Positions 1-10,783 of a DNA stretch of 64,000 nt are shown in pieces. Below the pieces are notes generated by a model, which was not told the origin of the DNA, searched no databases, and saw nothing but the letters and a program-made list of their open reading frames with translations. The stretch lies in assembly GCA_965178125.1 (NCBI GenBank), contig OZ237739.1, positions 1,488,001 to 1,552,000 on the forward strand. Direction: 5' to 3'. The position numbers and the translations under genes are program-made. Every line of letters begins with the position of its first letter. Positions within the stretch are counted from its first letter, which is position 1. Source of the DNA: Bilabrum cf. latius (Eukaryota; Bigyra: Bicosoecida; Bigyra; Bicosoecida).

Positions 1-490
1 GTTTCACCACCACGAGCTGGAGAAATGACGGTTCAGGCAATCCAGCTGGCTGCTCTCACTCCCGCGTTCTACAAGGACACTCCATCCTGCAGCCTTATTG
101 CTGCTGCCATCTTGCGAAGGCTTGGCCTCTCAGGTGCGCTCTCTCAGTCTCAGATTAGTTGCTGAGAGTACAGGGCTGCAACATGGATCTTCGGCAGTGA
201 GCTCCGAGTCAATGTAGCGATTACGAGTTGGTCTGGGGCATAGCAATGGGGAGGTGGTGGTGCTCTGGACCGCATTGCCGCCGCAACCGCAAAACGAAGC
301 ACCTACAAATCCATTCACTCCCGAGACGAACCGGAAGGCAACAAGACTTGGCGTGGGTCTTCCAGTCCGTGACTGTAGGCTGTCCGTGAAGTTTTACATA
401 GAAAACACGACTAAGATGAAGGATTGGTATCCGGGCTGTCATGCATGAGAGCAACGGCGGGCCCTTTCAGCTATGGTGTGGAGCTGCCGC
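1..490. other. Left-edge region, possible tail of an unseen gene
   Basis: The first 160 bases hold two plus-strand frames that could be the last codons of a gene entering from the left. One ends at a TGA near base 35 and the other at a TGA near base 163. Neither has recognisable similarity or clear coding bias, so no gene is called. From about 165 to 490 I see no convincing coding frame. The stretch forms the space downstream of the minus-strand acireductone dioxygenase gene. Confidence 0.3.
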
Positions 491-1249
491 TCACTTGCCC
501 TCTGCCTCCCCCTCTTTGCTCTCCTCCACGCCCGACTCGGATGCTTCCACGCGGGCCTTCTTCGCCGGGTCCTCGCCGTCGGCGGGCCCGTCTGCGGCAC
601 GCTTCCCCGCCTCGGAGGACGCCCCTTCCCCCGCGCCCCCGGTTGCAGCCCCGGCGCCTGCCTCCGCCTCCTTGCTCTCCCCCGCGGCAGCTCCGGCACA
701 GTCTACCAGCTTCGTCACCACTTCTTGGACGTACTGTTTCCTTGCGTCCATGCTGTCGCATGGGCGGTTGTATGGCGTCCACACTGGCTCACCGACAAAG
801 AGGCGCATAGCCTGGATGAAGTTCTTCTCATCCAGCGTAAACCTGTGGTAGATACCCGCAGGGAGCACGATCATGTCGCCCTTGCCCATGGCAATACGGA
901 TCCATTTATCATTCTCGTCGCGGACGTCGAAGTATCCTGTTCCATCCAGCACAAGACGGATCTCCTCGTCGGTGTGGATGTGCTCCTCGAAGAACGACTT
1001 GATCTTGTTCTCATAGTCCGGGAGCGTGTCGGGATGGCACGTGATCTAGTCATTGTATGTGTATCCTCGTTCTGTTCTAATCTTGTTGAAAGTTTCGTCT
1101 TTCTCAAGGTCATCGACCCCGAGTCCCTCCCACGCCAGCACCCCTAAAGCCTTCAGCTTGTCCTTGCTAACTGGGGCGTTAGGAGACAACTGATGCGGCT
1201 TCCGCTGATCTTCAGAGCTATCATCCATATACCAGGCTACGATCGGCAT
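491..1249 (-). CDS. ARD: Acireductone dioxygenase (methionine salvage)
   Basis: A cupin metalloenzyme of the methionine salvage pathway that oxidises acireductone. The reading frame is a single exon of 252 residues from an ATG at 1249 to a TGA at 491. The N-terminus ([17 protein letters not shown]) and the core ([18 protein letters not shown]-like block, [32 protein letters not shown]) match the family along its length, including the HxH...E metal ligands near residue 88 and the later His. After about residue 180 the protein carries an Ala/Glu/Lys-rich tail absent from most relatives. One in-frame TAG (1046-1048, residue 68) lies between two conserved blocks, inside the enzyme. Relatives usually have Ile, Val or Phe there, although charged residues are also tolerated. 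Without TAG decoding the protein would lose its metal-binding core. Confidence 0.95.
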
Positions 1250-1438
1250 CGTACGCTGCCTTCTAGGTGTAGGAATGCCGGCTCCACGTCGCCCATTTTC
1301 GATCTGTCACCGGAAAATCAGATCTCTTTTTTTTTTTGTCACGCAACCAAACACCCGAGCAAATCTGCAAGGAAGTACTTGGCCAAAACCACTGCGCAGA
1401 GAAATCCACACTCGGTAATCCATGCTTGCATCCTTCGC

Positions 1439-3716
1439 TCAGTCCCTCCCTCCCCCATCCGCATTCGCCTTCATCTGCCTCCGGACCTCGTCTTCACCGA
1501 GCCCCTCCACCTCCCGCTCGCTCAGCGGTGCCTCCCCTCGGATCTTGCGCTTCGCATTCAGGCGGTGCTGCGTGCTGCGGAAATGAGCGCGGAACCCTGC
1601 CGAGTCCGCGAAACCCACGTGGCACGTGCCGCAGCTGAACTTGGACGCGGCCGCTGCAGCAGCGGTGGCAGTTGCGTCCGGTGCTGCTTCTGGAGCTGGC
1701 GCTGGCGCTGCTGCCGCACGGTCTGCGTCTGCGTCCGATGCAAGCGCCCCGGCATCGCTCGATGAGGGGCCATCCGGCCCCTCCCCATACGCCCACAGCA
1801 CGGCCCGACCCCTGGCCGCACCTGCATCCACATCTGCGCCCATGCCCACGCCCATGCCTCCAGTGGCAGACCCGCTGCCGTCAGCCGCCGCCCCCACCAC
1901 ACTTGCCTCCACCACCTCCACGCCCGCAACCGGGGCACTGCCCGTGCCCGCCACCGCGTCCAGCCACCCTCCCCCCCGGGCACAGCCCCTGGCCATCGCC
2001 TGCACGGCTGCCTCCAGGCTGCGGTACGCGCCCGGTGCCAAGTTGCACTCAACGGATACCTGGCGCTTCCCCCCGGAAGCACCGCCCGCCCCCGAGGACG
2101 GTCGGGCAGCCACCGCCTCCGCCTCCCTGGCCACTTCCTCGAGCGCTCCCAGCAGCATCGAGCTCGTGGTGGTGTCTGGCGCCGCAGCGGTGGACGGAGC
2201 CGATGCGCCGCTGGTCTGTCCCTCCCTGGCTCCATCATCATCTCCCTTTCCCTCACCGTCGGCATCCCCCACGATGGCTGCCTCATCTCCAATGCCCTCT
2301 TCATCCGGTCCCAACACGCGGGGCCGACTGCCTCCCAAGAACCCCAGCACGCCCACGTCAAGCTCCTCGTCGTCGTCCTCCTCTGCACCTTGGCTGCCTC
2401 CGACTCCTCCTCCCGACGATCCCTTACCAGCACCTGCACGCAATGCACCTTCATCTTCCTTGCGTTCCCCCTCCTCCTCCTCACCGCCTCCCTCACCCTT
2501 GCTTTCCTTCATGTCCAGCTCCAGGCCAGCTCCCTTAGGCACGGGTGGGGGAGCCCCAGCCCGCACATGGGCCCGCAACGCGTCGCCTAGCCCGTCACTC
2601 CCATCCTCGTCGATACCAGCGCCGCCAGCGTCATCGTCGCCGGTGAGGGCAGCCGCGAGGGCCGCCAGCTGCTCTGCCTGCGCGTCCTTCTGCGCTTTCT
2701 TCTTCTCTTTGCGCCGCTGCTTCGCCTTCTTGCCCTTTCCCTTGCCTCGACCCTTGCCGCCAGCACCTGCACCTGCACCTGCACCTGCACCTGCACCTGC
2801 ACCTGCACCAGCGCCCGAGCTTGTGCCCGCCGCCGCAGCCTGGGAGCCCCCTCCTGCCATGGCCGCCCTACCACCGGCCGCAAGACCCTCTGCTGCCGTC
2901 AGGTCAGCGGCCCGCGCCGCGTGCTTCCCCGCTGCGGTGCACGCAGAAGCCGCAGAAGGCGTCAGGTCCGGGAGCGCAGGCGGGGCCGCGATCTCTGATG
3001 CCCCGGCTGCCTGCAGGAACGCGACGGTGAGCGCGGCCGCACTGAGCGAGGGAACAGAGGCCCGCACCCGCATGGGGGCCCGCTCGATGGGCAGCTGTCC
3101 GTGCCGGGCCAGCACCCTCACTGCCTCGAGGGCCTGGCGCTTGGGCGGCTGTGCAGGCCTCACCGCGAAATGGGCCTGTCGAAGGGCTCTGTCGATCACA
3201 GAGGGAGGGTAAGGCTATCGCGTGTCTGGATGCAAGCACATGCTGGACACTTGCGAGCACACCTCCTTGAACAGCCTGCGCAGGGGGCGGGAACGGCGTG
3301 ACGTGGCACAGGAGTGCTTCTTCTAAGGTTTACCCAACCCGAAAGGCTGCGGTGGAAGCAGCCGAGGCAGCTTTCATTCCATCCCAATCTCACTGGTCGT
3401 ACATGTGCTTTCGTTCTCTCTCGCCAATCTGCAGCTCCCCCTTCTCTAGAATCACGCGGCATACCTCTAGCGGATCTTCCGTGCCAAAGGCTTGCTTCAT
3501 GTCCTGAGCCGACGTGCTGACTCCCTTGCTCACATTGGAGAAGACAGCGGCAGCTTGCAGAACCTCATCGATATCGTCTTCCTGCCCCTGCCGCCAGGCC
3601 AATACTTTGTTCGGGTACGCTGCAATCTCGAATCTCTTGCCGTGCTTTCTCAGGCGCACAACTGCCACGTTAGTCAGCCTCTTCTGAGTCACTGGCTATG
3701 CAATCGCCCTGCTCAT
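1439..3716 (-). CDS. SBDS: SBDS ribosome maturation factor, two exons
   Basis: SBDS works with the GTPase EFL1 to release eIF6 from late 60S ribosomal subunits. Exon 1 is 3394-3716 and exon 2 is 1439-3275. The 118-base intron starts GTGAGA and ends CGCAG, and both phases agree, giving 719 residues and a TGA stop. Domain I (RLTNVAVVRLRKHGKRFEI through the VSKG block) is in exon 1. Domain II begins QLFKEV at the splice junction and continues through IDRALRQAHFAV. Domain III starts near VSVECNLAPGAYRSLEAAV. A long low-complexity insert, including an Ala-Gly hexanucleotide tract, separates domains II and III. The end is a U1-type C2H2 finger (CGTCHVGF...H...H), an extension known from plant SBDS. 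In-frame TAGs are at residue 7 (3696-3698) and residue 128 (3215-3217). The first aligns with the conserved Gln of the Q-P-x-x-Q start. Confidence 0.96.
2762..2814. repeat. CACCTG hexanucleotide run inside SBDS
   Basis: About eight copies of a CACCTG hexamer lie within the SBDS insert. Read on the minus strand they encode an Ala-Gly dipeptide run. The same hexamer is expanded about fortyfold in the PX-domain gene on the other strand, where it encodes Pro-Ala. Confidence 0.9.
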
Positions 3717-4210
3717 AAGTTCAAAGCTTCCAGCGTAGAGCAAGTAGTGTACTGTGCTCGGAAAGAACGACCGCTGGCGAACCTTTTTCTGGTTCGCGTG
3801 CCAGTGGGGAACGTTCCGTCAAAGCAGATGGAGACGTCAGAATTTCAATCAACCCATCTGAACACGCGAGAAAGAACACAATGGGATAGGGTTCATCAGC
3901 ACCAGAGAAGAAGGTAGAGACACCAAAGGCTGGCGAAGTGAAGAAGGGAAAACCCCAAGTTGGGAAGAGTGGGAAGCGGATATGCTGTGCCTGCCCGGAG
4001 ACAAAAAAGTTGAGAGATGCGTGCATTTTGAGTAACGGGGAAGAGAAATGCTAGCCAGAGATTGAGGCACACAAAAAGTGCTTGATTGAGGATGGCTTCA
4101 GGTTGTAATTGAGAGCTTATGGGTGTATGAACAGCAGCAAGTGATAGAATCGCAAAGTGCATGTGTAGGCGAAACAAGCATTGCATGAGCACGCAGTCCA
4201 ACGAATTAAA
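3717..4210. other. Intergenic, upstream of SBDS
   Basis: This gap separates the minus-strand SBDS start from the TAA stop of the dioxygenase gene. It is less GC-rich than the flanking genes and must hold the SBDS promoter and the dioxygenase 3' end. I see no recognisable RNA gene or coding exon. Confidence 0.5.
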
Positions 4211-6751
4211 TTACCACTCAACACCGTCCTGGTTTGCAAACGGCGCCAGTGGTCCGTGGACCGACCCTCCCAGAGCGCATGGCAAGCTCCTCGCCGCCTC
4301 GTCGGCCCCACTGCTGCCGTCGTCCTCAGCGGCCGCTGCACTCCCAGACTCGAGACCCCCCTCTGCGAGTCCGCGCGCGCCTCTAGCGGCGCCATCGCCG
4401 TCTGATTGCCCCGGACACTTTCCAGGCCCAAAACCCCCTGCGTCATTCCACCGCACGCCTGCCGCAGAGGCTGCGTGGCGAACCACCGAGGCGAACTCGT
4501 CAATGTGCACGTAACATCCCTGCAGGTGCCTCCGCGCCGCCTCCCCTTCCCCGTGCCCTCGACCCTGCGCCTCTGCCCCCATGGTCTCCTCCACGCCCCC
4601 GAACTGTTCCCTCCCGTGCAGCACCCTGCGGTTGTTGAACACGAGGCACTGCCCCGGCCGGAGCCGGAACCGCCACTTGACCGCCGGGCCCAGGGCCTGC
4701 ATGGCTCGGCTCGCGGAAGTGTAAGCAAAGTACGTCAGCTGCAGGGCCCTTGCCTCACCCACGGCATCCTGCAGGGCCTGCGCATCGCCCTCGCCCTCGC
4801 CCTCGCTCCGCCACAGGGCATCGTCCCCATGTCCGCCCGGGGTGGGTGCGAGGGCACCCCCCATGCCGGGAGCGGGGCGCGGGGGGGCCTCGAAGGCAGG
4901 GGCCCAGAACACCCCAGTTACGGGCCCTGCCGCCCTCGCCGCCGCCTCACACGCCTCCTCGGCGGCGCGGCCCGCTGCTGAACGGCCTTGTCCCAGCCCC
5001 AATTCTAATCCCAGTCCCAGTCCCAATCCCGAATCTGGCCCTTGCCCAGCTCCATCCGCTCCACCGGTACCGGCAAGCCCCACTCCGTCCTTGTTCCTCA
5101 GCCGCAGCGCCTCCCAGGCCAGCTGCGCCACCTCGGGTGCCAGCCCCGCGCCCCCCGCAACAGCCACTGCCGGCCGCTGGTAGGTCATGTGCACTGGCAG
5201 CGCCCTGTCGTAGTGCACCTTCTGGAATGCGAGGGGGCAGGAGGCCAGCGCCAGGAACGCCACGGGGTCCAGGATTCGGAGTGCCTCCGCCACCAGCACG
5301 AAATCAACGAGAGTGGACTCCCCGCCCCACACGGTTTCATCGAAGCGGCGGCACAGCAGCAGCTGCAGCCCGGGAGGAGACTCGTAGTAGCACAGGTCCA
5401 CGTGCGGCTCCAGCGCCACGCTCGAGTAGGCCGCGTTGATGGGCCGCACCTCCTCCCGCACGTCGAACGTCTCCCCGTAGATGGTGCTCTGCAGGCCATA
5501 CCCCAGCAAGCCGCCCACCGACCGCACGAAGTCGCGCTCCAGCCCGCAGCCCTCCACCACGGCTGCCCCTGTCCGCGCCACGTCCAGCAGCAGTTGCAGC
5601 CTCGCCGAATCTGTAGGGTCCGATGACGCGCTGCCGGCCGCCCCTCCAGCCGCCGAGTCTGCCTGCAGATCGGACCAGCTGTAGGTCGGGAGCAGCCGCC
5701 TGCACACAACCTCCGGCACGTAGGGAAGCGGGCTCGTCTCACCCGGGTCCAGCCCCGCCCCCGCCACCCTCGCCTCCCAGGCAGGGTCTGCCAGGTACCT
5801 GTACCCGATGCGGCGCCCCCGGTGCACCGCCTGCCGCAGGGCAGCCTGTACCCGCTTGGGGCCCCCGAACGAGGCGCAGGCAGACACGCTGCGGTCATCA
5901 GTGGAGGCGCCGATCTGCGGGACGATGCTGTGGGACGCAGCAGCAGCAGGATCAGCAACAGCGGCCGCATCCGCGCCAGTCGGGGCGGCTCGTTCCGGCA
6001 AGGCAGGAGAGACCGGCACATCGCCGGAGGCAGCACGGGGCTGGTGCCAGTGCCCTGCCGACCCACCGCCGCGCGTGGCAGCCTGGCTTTCAGTGGTAGC
6101 ATCGATCCACTCCTCCCCGTCGCTGTCTAGCTCCACCGCTCCTGTGGACCCTGCCGCAGCCCCTCCAAGCACACCCCCCATTTCCATTGCGTCTGCAGGG
6201 GCGCGCCTGCCCCGCTGCGGCACACGGGCCCCTTCCCATTCACGGCCCATCGACCGGTCCCTCCACAGGCGGTCACTCTGCATGGAGGCCCGGTCCCTCC
6301 CCAGCCGGGTGTTCTGCCGGAGCCACCAGTCGGGATACACGCTCTCCTCGACGGGGGGATGCCCGCTCGCCGCCCCTGCGCTCGTCGATGGACCGTGGCC
6401 GGCATCCCAGCGAACCACAAGCTCCCAGCCTGGACGCTCTGCCCGGCTTTCACTCCGCCTTGCGGCAGCGGTGGGGTTCGGGGAACTTGGCCGTACTGCC
6501 ACGCCTGCCACCCGTGGCGACACCGGCACCGCGTCGGAGGAACCCACGCGCTAGCCCGTCCCTGCCTGGGTCATGGACCTGCAATTGTGCCAAAGCCATG
6601 CCGATGGTAACGCAACCCACTGAGAACCGGCCTGAAGCCTAACAAAGCTCGTTTGCACATCGCGGTCGCGCACCAGTCCAACTGCAATCTTCTCGCTATC
6701 GTCCAAATGCTGGGCTTGCGACACATACGTAGCATTATCAGCCCCGACCAT
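4211..6751 (-). CDS. Gamma-butyrobetaine/trimethyllysine hydroxylase-like Fe(II)/2OG dioxygenase
   Basis: A member of the TauD/BBOX1/TMLHE family of Fe(II)- and 2-oxoglutarate-dependent hydroxylases, whose best known members make carnitine. The frame runs from an ATG at 6751 to a TAA at 4211, 846 residues. The N-terminal block with ALPSAWLWHNC resembles the small N-terminal domain of this family (PAVWLRDNC in human BBOX1). The catalytic part shows YGETFDVREE, the iron-binding HVD of EPHVDLCYY near residue 454, the LLLCRRFDETVWGGESTLVD strand and the distal His of RVLHGREQFGG near residue 712. The protein is about twice the usual length because of Ala/Gly-rich inserts. One in-frame TAG (6551-6553) sits in the linker after the N-terminal domain and joins that domain to the catalytic part. 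Substrate cannot be told from sequence. The gene is one of three here that end in TAA. Confidence 0.85.
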
Positions 6752-7572
6752 GCTAGCATTGACCTATTCGTGGGAGACGGATGCGCACGTTCTTCTCTTG
6801 TGCTACCCAAGAACAAGTTCAGTGCGAGCCTGCGACCGCCACGCACTCCGCCCGACGATTCGGCCGTTTCTTCGTAGCGATGTCCGGGCCAACTAGCGTA
6901 TGGTCTTCATTGTTTGTGTTGATTCAATATGTAGCGCTCGATGGTTCCAAGGAATAGAAGGTAAAGACCTCGGGCCAAAATAAAACCGTAAATACGGATT
7001 TGAGCCACTTTATGTGGCGAGCAGTTTGACGTGCACCGGTACCCGCCGCGTGTTTTCTGTACCAGGTTGCCGAGCTGATCAGGTCTTGTGTATCTGATAT
7101 CAGCAAGCCTAAACTTCAAGGAGCAGTTGAAAGGGAGTGAGATCGGAGGTGAATTGTCGCCGGAAATCACCCTGATCTGCCGCAGTCGACGCAAACAAGG
7201 CTAGCTGCCGCATAGGTGTCGCCAATCCTCGCTTGCGAGTGTACTACGCAGTGTCGGATTCTATTTGATAACTACCAACATACCTGGTGGTTCTCTTCAG
7301 ACTCGCGTATTCGGCCCAACTTCTGGTAGGTCTTGCGACTGCAAGAGTTTTGCAGCTTCACGCTGGCATCCTAGCATCGTCAGCCCCGAGCATTAGCTTG
7401 CTTGTGTTCGGGTATCAGTTGTGTCTTTCCGCAGACTGAGTCGTAAGACACGGAATTCCCTCGGTAACGCTAAGATAGAGCGTAAGGCAAGCCACTTGAA
7501 TCCTTTACAATCCAGCGTCGCATCGCTGCTTCGAAGGATCACTCGATCTGATTCGGATTTGTTGTAGAAAGC
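6752..7572. promoter_or_regulatory. Divergent intergenic region between dioxygenase and U2AF65 genes
   Basis: About 820 bases lie between two genes transcribed away from each other, so promoters for both should be here. Short frames on either strand lack recognisable content. A stretch near 7281-7310 resembles the 5' end of U5 snRNA but lacks the invariant U5 loop, so no RNA gene is called. Confidence 0.5.
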
Positions 7573-10547
7573 ATGTCTGACCCTAACAGCAGCAATGAAA
7601 CACCTGCAAATGGCGCGGCCGCTGCTCCGGCAGCCGCGCAGCCACCCATGGACGCCGGCGAGCCCGAGTCCACCGCCGCCCCGGTGATCCGCCGCCGCCG
7701 CGGCAGGGGGCACCAGGAAGGCGCCACGCATGCCCATGCCGACGAAGCAGAGGAATCCTCGGGAAGCAAGCCGCCGAGACAAGCAGAGTAAGCATGGATT
7801 GATCGCGTAACATCACCCCTGTCAACCACCACATATACTGCCCTCGCTCGGACACACACCATACATGTCCTCGATCCATTCCACTGCCCTTGGCTCGCAG
7901 GACAGCAGGCAGTGGCACTAGGGGTCGCGAGGAGGACGAGGAGGACCTGTGGCGGGACGCGCGGGAGGCCAAGGCTCGTCGCATGGCCAGGAGGGAGCAG
8001 GCCAGGCAGGAGGGAGGGGGAGGGGGAGGGGGGGGAGAAGGGGGCCAGGGGGAGGGTAGGGGGGATGTGCCTGCGGCCGGGGCGGCCTTTGGGGCGCCCC
8101 GGGGTCGTGATACTGGCAGAGACGGGGACAGGGACAGGGACGGGGGCAGGGACAAGGATAGGATGGAGCGGGGCCGCAGCTACCACGGCGACAGAGACAG
8201 GGACCGGGACAGGCCTCGGTACCGAGACGACGACGACCGGGCGCGCAGGGACGGGGAGGGGTATGGCTATGACAGGCGGGGCCGGGGTCGGTACGACCGT
8301 GGGTACAGCTACCATGGTGGAGATGGGGACCGGTACAGGGGCGGAGGGGGTGACCGGTACAGGGGCGGGGGTGATCGGGGCTATGGCTACGGGCGGGGCG
8401 GGGACAGGGACAGAGACAGGGGCCGGAGCCGCCGGAGCCGCAGCCGCAGTGGGAGTGCCGATCGTCGCAGGAGCCGTCGCCGCGACAGCCGCAGCCGCAG
8501 CAGGGACCCAGAGAGGGCCGCCCGCAGCAGCCGCGACCGCAGCAGCAAGAGCAGGGACCGCCGCAGCCGCAGCAGGGCATCGGCACCACCCCGCGCCGAG
8601 GTGAAGAACTCGGTGGCAGAGGTCCTCAAGCGGCTGACCCAGGGATCCTCCATCGTGGCACCGCAGGTGGCCTCCACTCTGCAGGGGCAGGCCCCCGCCT
8701 CCGCGGGCCTTGTTCCCTCGGCTGCGGTGGGCATGCGGCTGCCCCCTGCCCCGTCCATGGCGCCCACCGCGTCCTATGTGGTGAGCGGGCCCATGAGCTC
8801 AATGGCGGGGCCTGCCACTGCCACTGCACCTGCGCCTGCGTCTGTCTCTGCGTCTGCGCTGTCCATGGGTATTGCTGGGTCGCAGGGGGGTGCTTTTGCG
8901 TCCTCGACGGCAGTGACTGCTGCTGGAGTGGGTGCGCCTGCGAGCAGCAGCAGCAGCAGCAGCAAAGTCCCAGATGTGGCGGACATCCAGGCCCACCTTC
9001 GCCAGGTGGCCATGAAGTTCAACCTCCCGACGGACGCGGAAGCAGACGTCCGCATCCGGAAGGAGATTTACCTGGGCAACCTGCCCGAGGGGGTCACCGC
9101 CGAGCAGCTCAAGGACTTCGTGAACCAGGTCATGGCCGCGGGGCAGCTGGTCACGGCTGCGGACGGAGAGGGCCCGGCTGTGGAGGAGGTGCGCATGGCG
9201 CCCGCCCCCGCTCGGTTTGCCTTCGCCGTGTTCCGATCCCCCGAGCTGGCCACCCGATCTTTGTCCCTGAGCGGCGTGGAGGTGGGCACGTTCCGGCTCA
9301 AGCTGGGTAGGCCCAAGGCCTACGTGGAGAGGTACGGAGACGACTCGCAGGGGGGTCTCGCGGGGGTAGGGGTGGGGGCGGCGCCGGCTGGGGGTGCCAA
9401 TCCGCTCATGGCGGGCCTCGCTGGGCAGGGGCAGGGGGCAGGGGCGGCGGGTGGACCCCAGGCCCTGGGTGGGCTGGTGCAGGCAGGAATGGGGGCGAAT
9501 GCAGCAGCTGCTGCAATGGCTGGTGGCCTGCAGGGTGTGCCTGCACCTGGGGGGGCAGCGGCAGCAACAACAGGCACGCAGGGTGGCGATGGGATGCCGG
9601 CCAGCGCGGGCGAGGGTGCGGGTGCGGGTGCGGGGGTGGGGGCAGGGGGCTGGCAGAAGACGGTGGCCACCCCGCTGGGGCTGGGCGGGCCTGTGAGTGA
9701 CGGCAGCTCCAGCATGTACGTGACAGTGCTTCCGGACTTCCTGGGCGCGCCTGACGTGCAGGACCTGGCGGCTTCCTTCGGGACGGCGGTGGGCGCCGAG
9801 GGGGTGGAGGGGGAGAAGGCGGCCCAGCTGCTGGAGGCGGAGGCGACGTTCGCCGCGGATGCGCGGGCCAAGGAAGCAGCCGCGGAGGGGCAGGCCGGTG
9901 CGTGCGCGCGCGGCGCCATCGTGCGCATGTCTGACCCCGGGACCGCCCGCCTGGCTGCCGAGTCGCTGCACGGCCTGGAGGTGGGGCCCTGTCTGCTGGC
10001 GGTGCGGCAGATGACCAAGAAGGAGGCGGGGGAAGAGGAGAAGCCCCGCGTGCTGGTCGTGTTCCTCAACGTCGCGACCGCGGACGAGGCCACGGACCCT
10101 CAGGCCCTGGCCGAAGCGGCCGACGACGTGCGTCAGGAAGCCGTGTCTTTCGGTGCCGTGCGGAGGGTGGGCACTGCGCCCAAGCAGCTCAGCGTGGCAG
10201 ACGTGCTCGAGCGGAGCGAGGCCCACGGCTGTGGCGCGGGCTCAGAGGCGAGGGCGGCGGCCGAGGCTGCCGTGGGCAACGGGATGCCCTGTCTGCCCGT
10301 CGTGTGCCAGTTCGAGGACGCCCAGGCGGCTGAGCGCGGCGCTGCGCGTCTGGCTGGGCGCAAGTTCGACGGGAGACTGGTTGTTGCGATCATTTGCCGG
10401 TCGGATGTGTGGGAACGACTGGAAACGGTGGAGCAGCAGCCGCTGCCGGACGATGACGAGTTGCCGAACGGCGGGGCTCCGCAGGCACCAGCGGCGCCTG
10501 CAGCGCCTCCTGCGGCATCAGCCGCCCTTGACGATGAACTCGATTGA
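7573..10547 (+). CDS. U2AF2: U2AF large subunit (U2AF65-like) splicing factor, two exons
   Basis: The U2AF large subunit binds the polypyrimidine tract and recruits U2 snRNP to the branch point. Exon 1 is 7573-7787 and exon 2 is 7901-10547. The 113-base intron begins GTAAGC and ends CTCGCAG, and the product is 953 residues. An Arg/Asp/Gly- and then RS-rich N-terminal region covers roughly residues 80-300. RRM1 (REIYLGNLPEGVTAEQLKDF, about 459-548) has the U2AF65 signature. RRM2 (about 675-774) and a C-terminal U2AF-homology motif (about 785-911, ending in the FDGRLVVA block) follow. The linkers are long and Ala/Gly-rich compared with the 475-residue human protein. No in-frame TAG occurs, unlike most neighbours, and the stop is TGA. 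Confidence 0.88.
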
Positions 10548-10783
10548 ATATTTCGGTTTGGTTTGGGTTTGGTTTCGAAATGGCTTTCTAGGTGTCGAGC
10601 TGCCCAAATTTGTGCGACCGACCGGCGGGCAGGGAGCAAGTGCTCCGGCGAACCGGAAGTGAGCAGATTGCACTGCGCCGCAACTGGGATTCACATCAGG
10701 CAGCGACTCAGCTGTGCCATTGAGAGTAAAATAAGGTTCGCTGATTGTTAACAAACCACAATAACTTTGTCTACAAGGAGAAC

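Noticed and set aside
7281-7340. A U5 snRNA-like 5' end (ATACCTGGTGGTTCTCTTCAG)
   Set aside because: The start resembles U5, but the invariant loop with its U-rich GCCUUUUAC sequence is missing downstream. It is probably chance.
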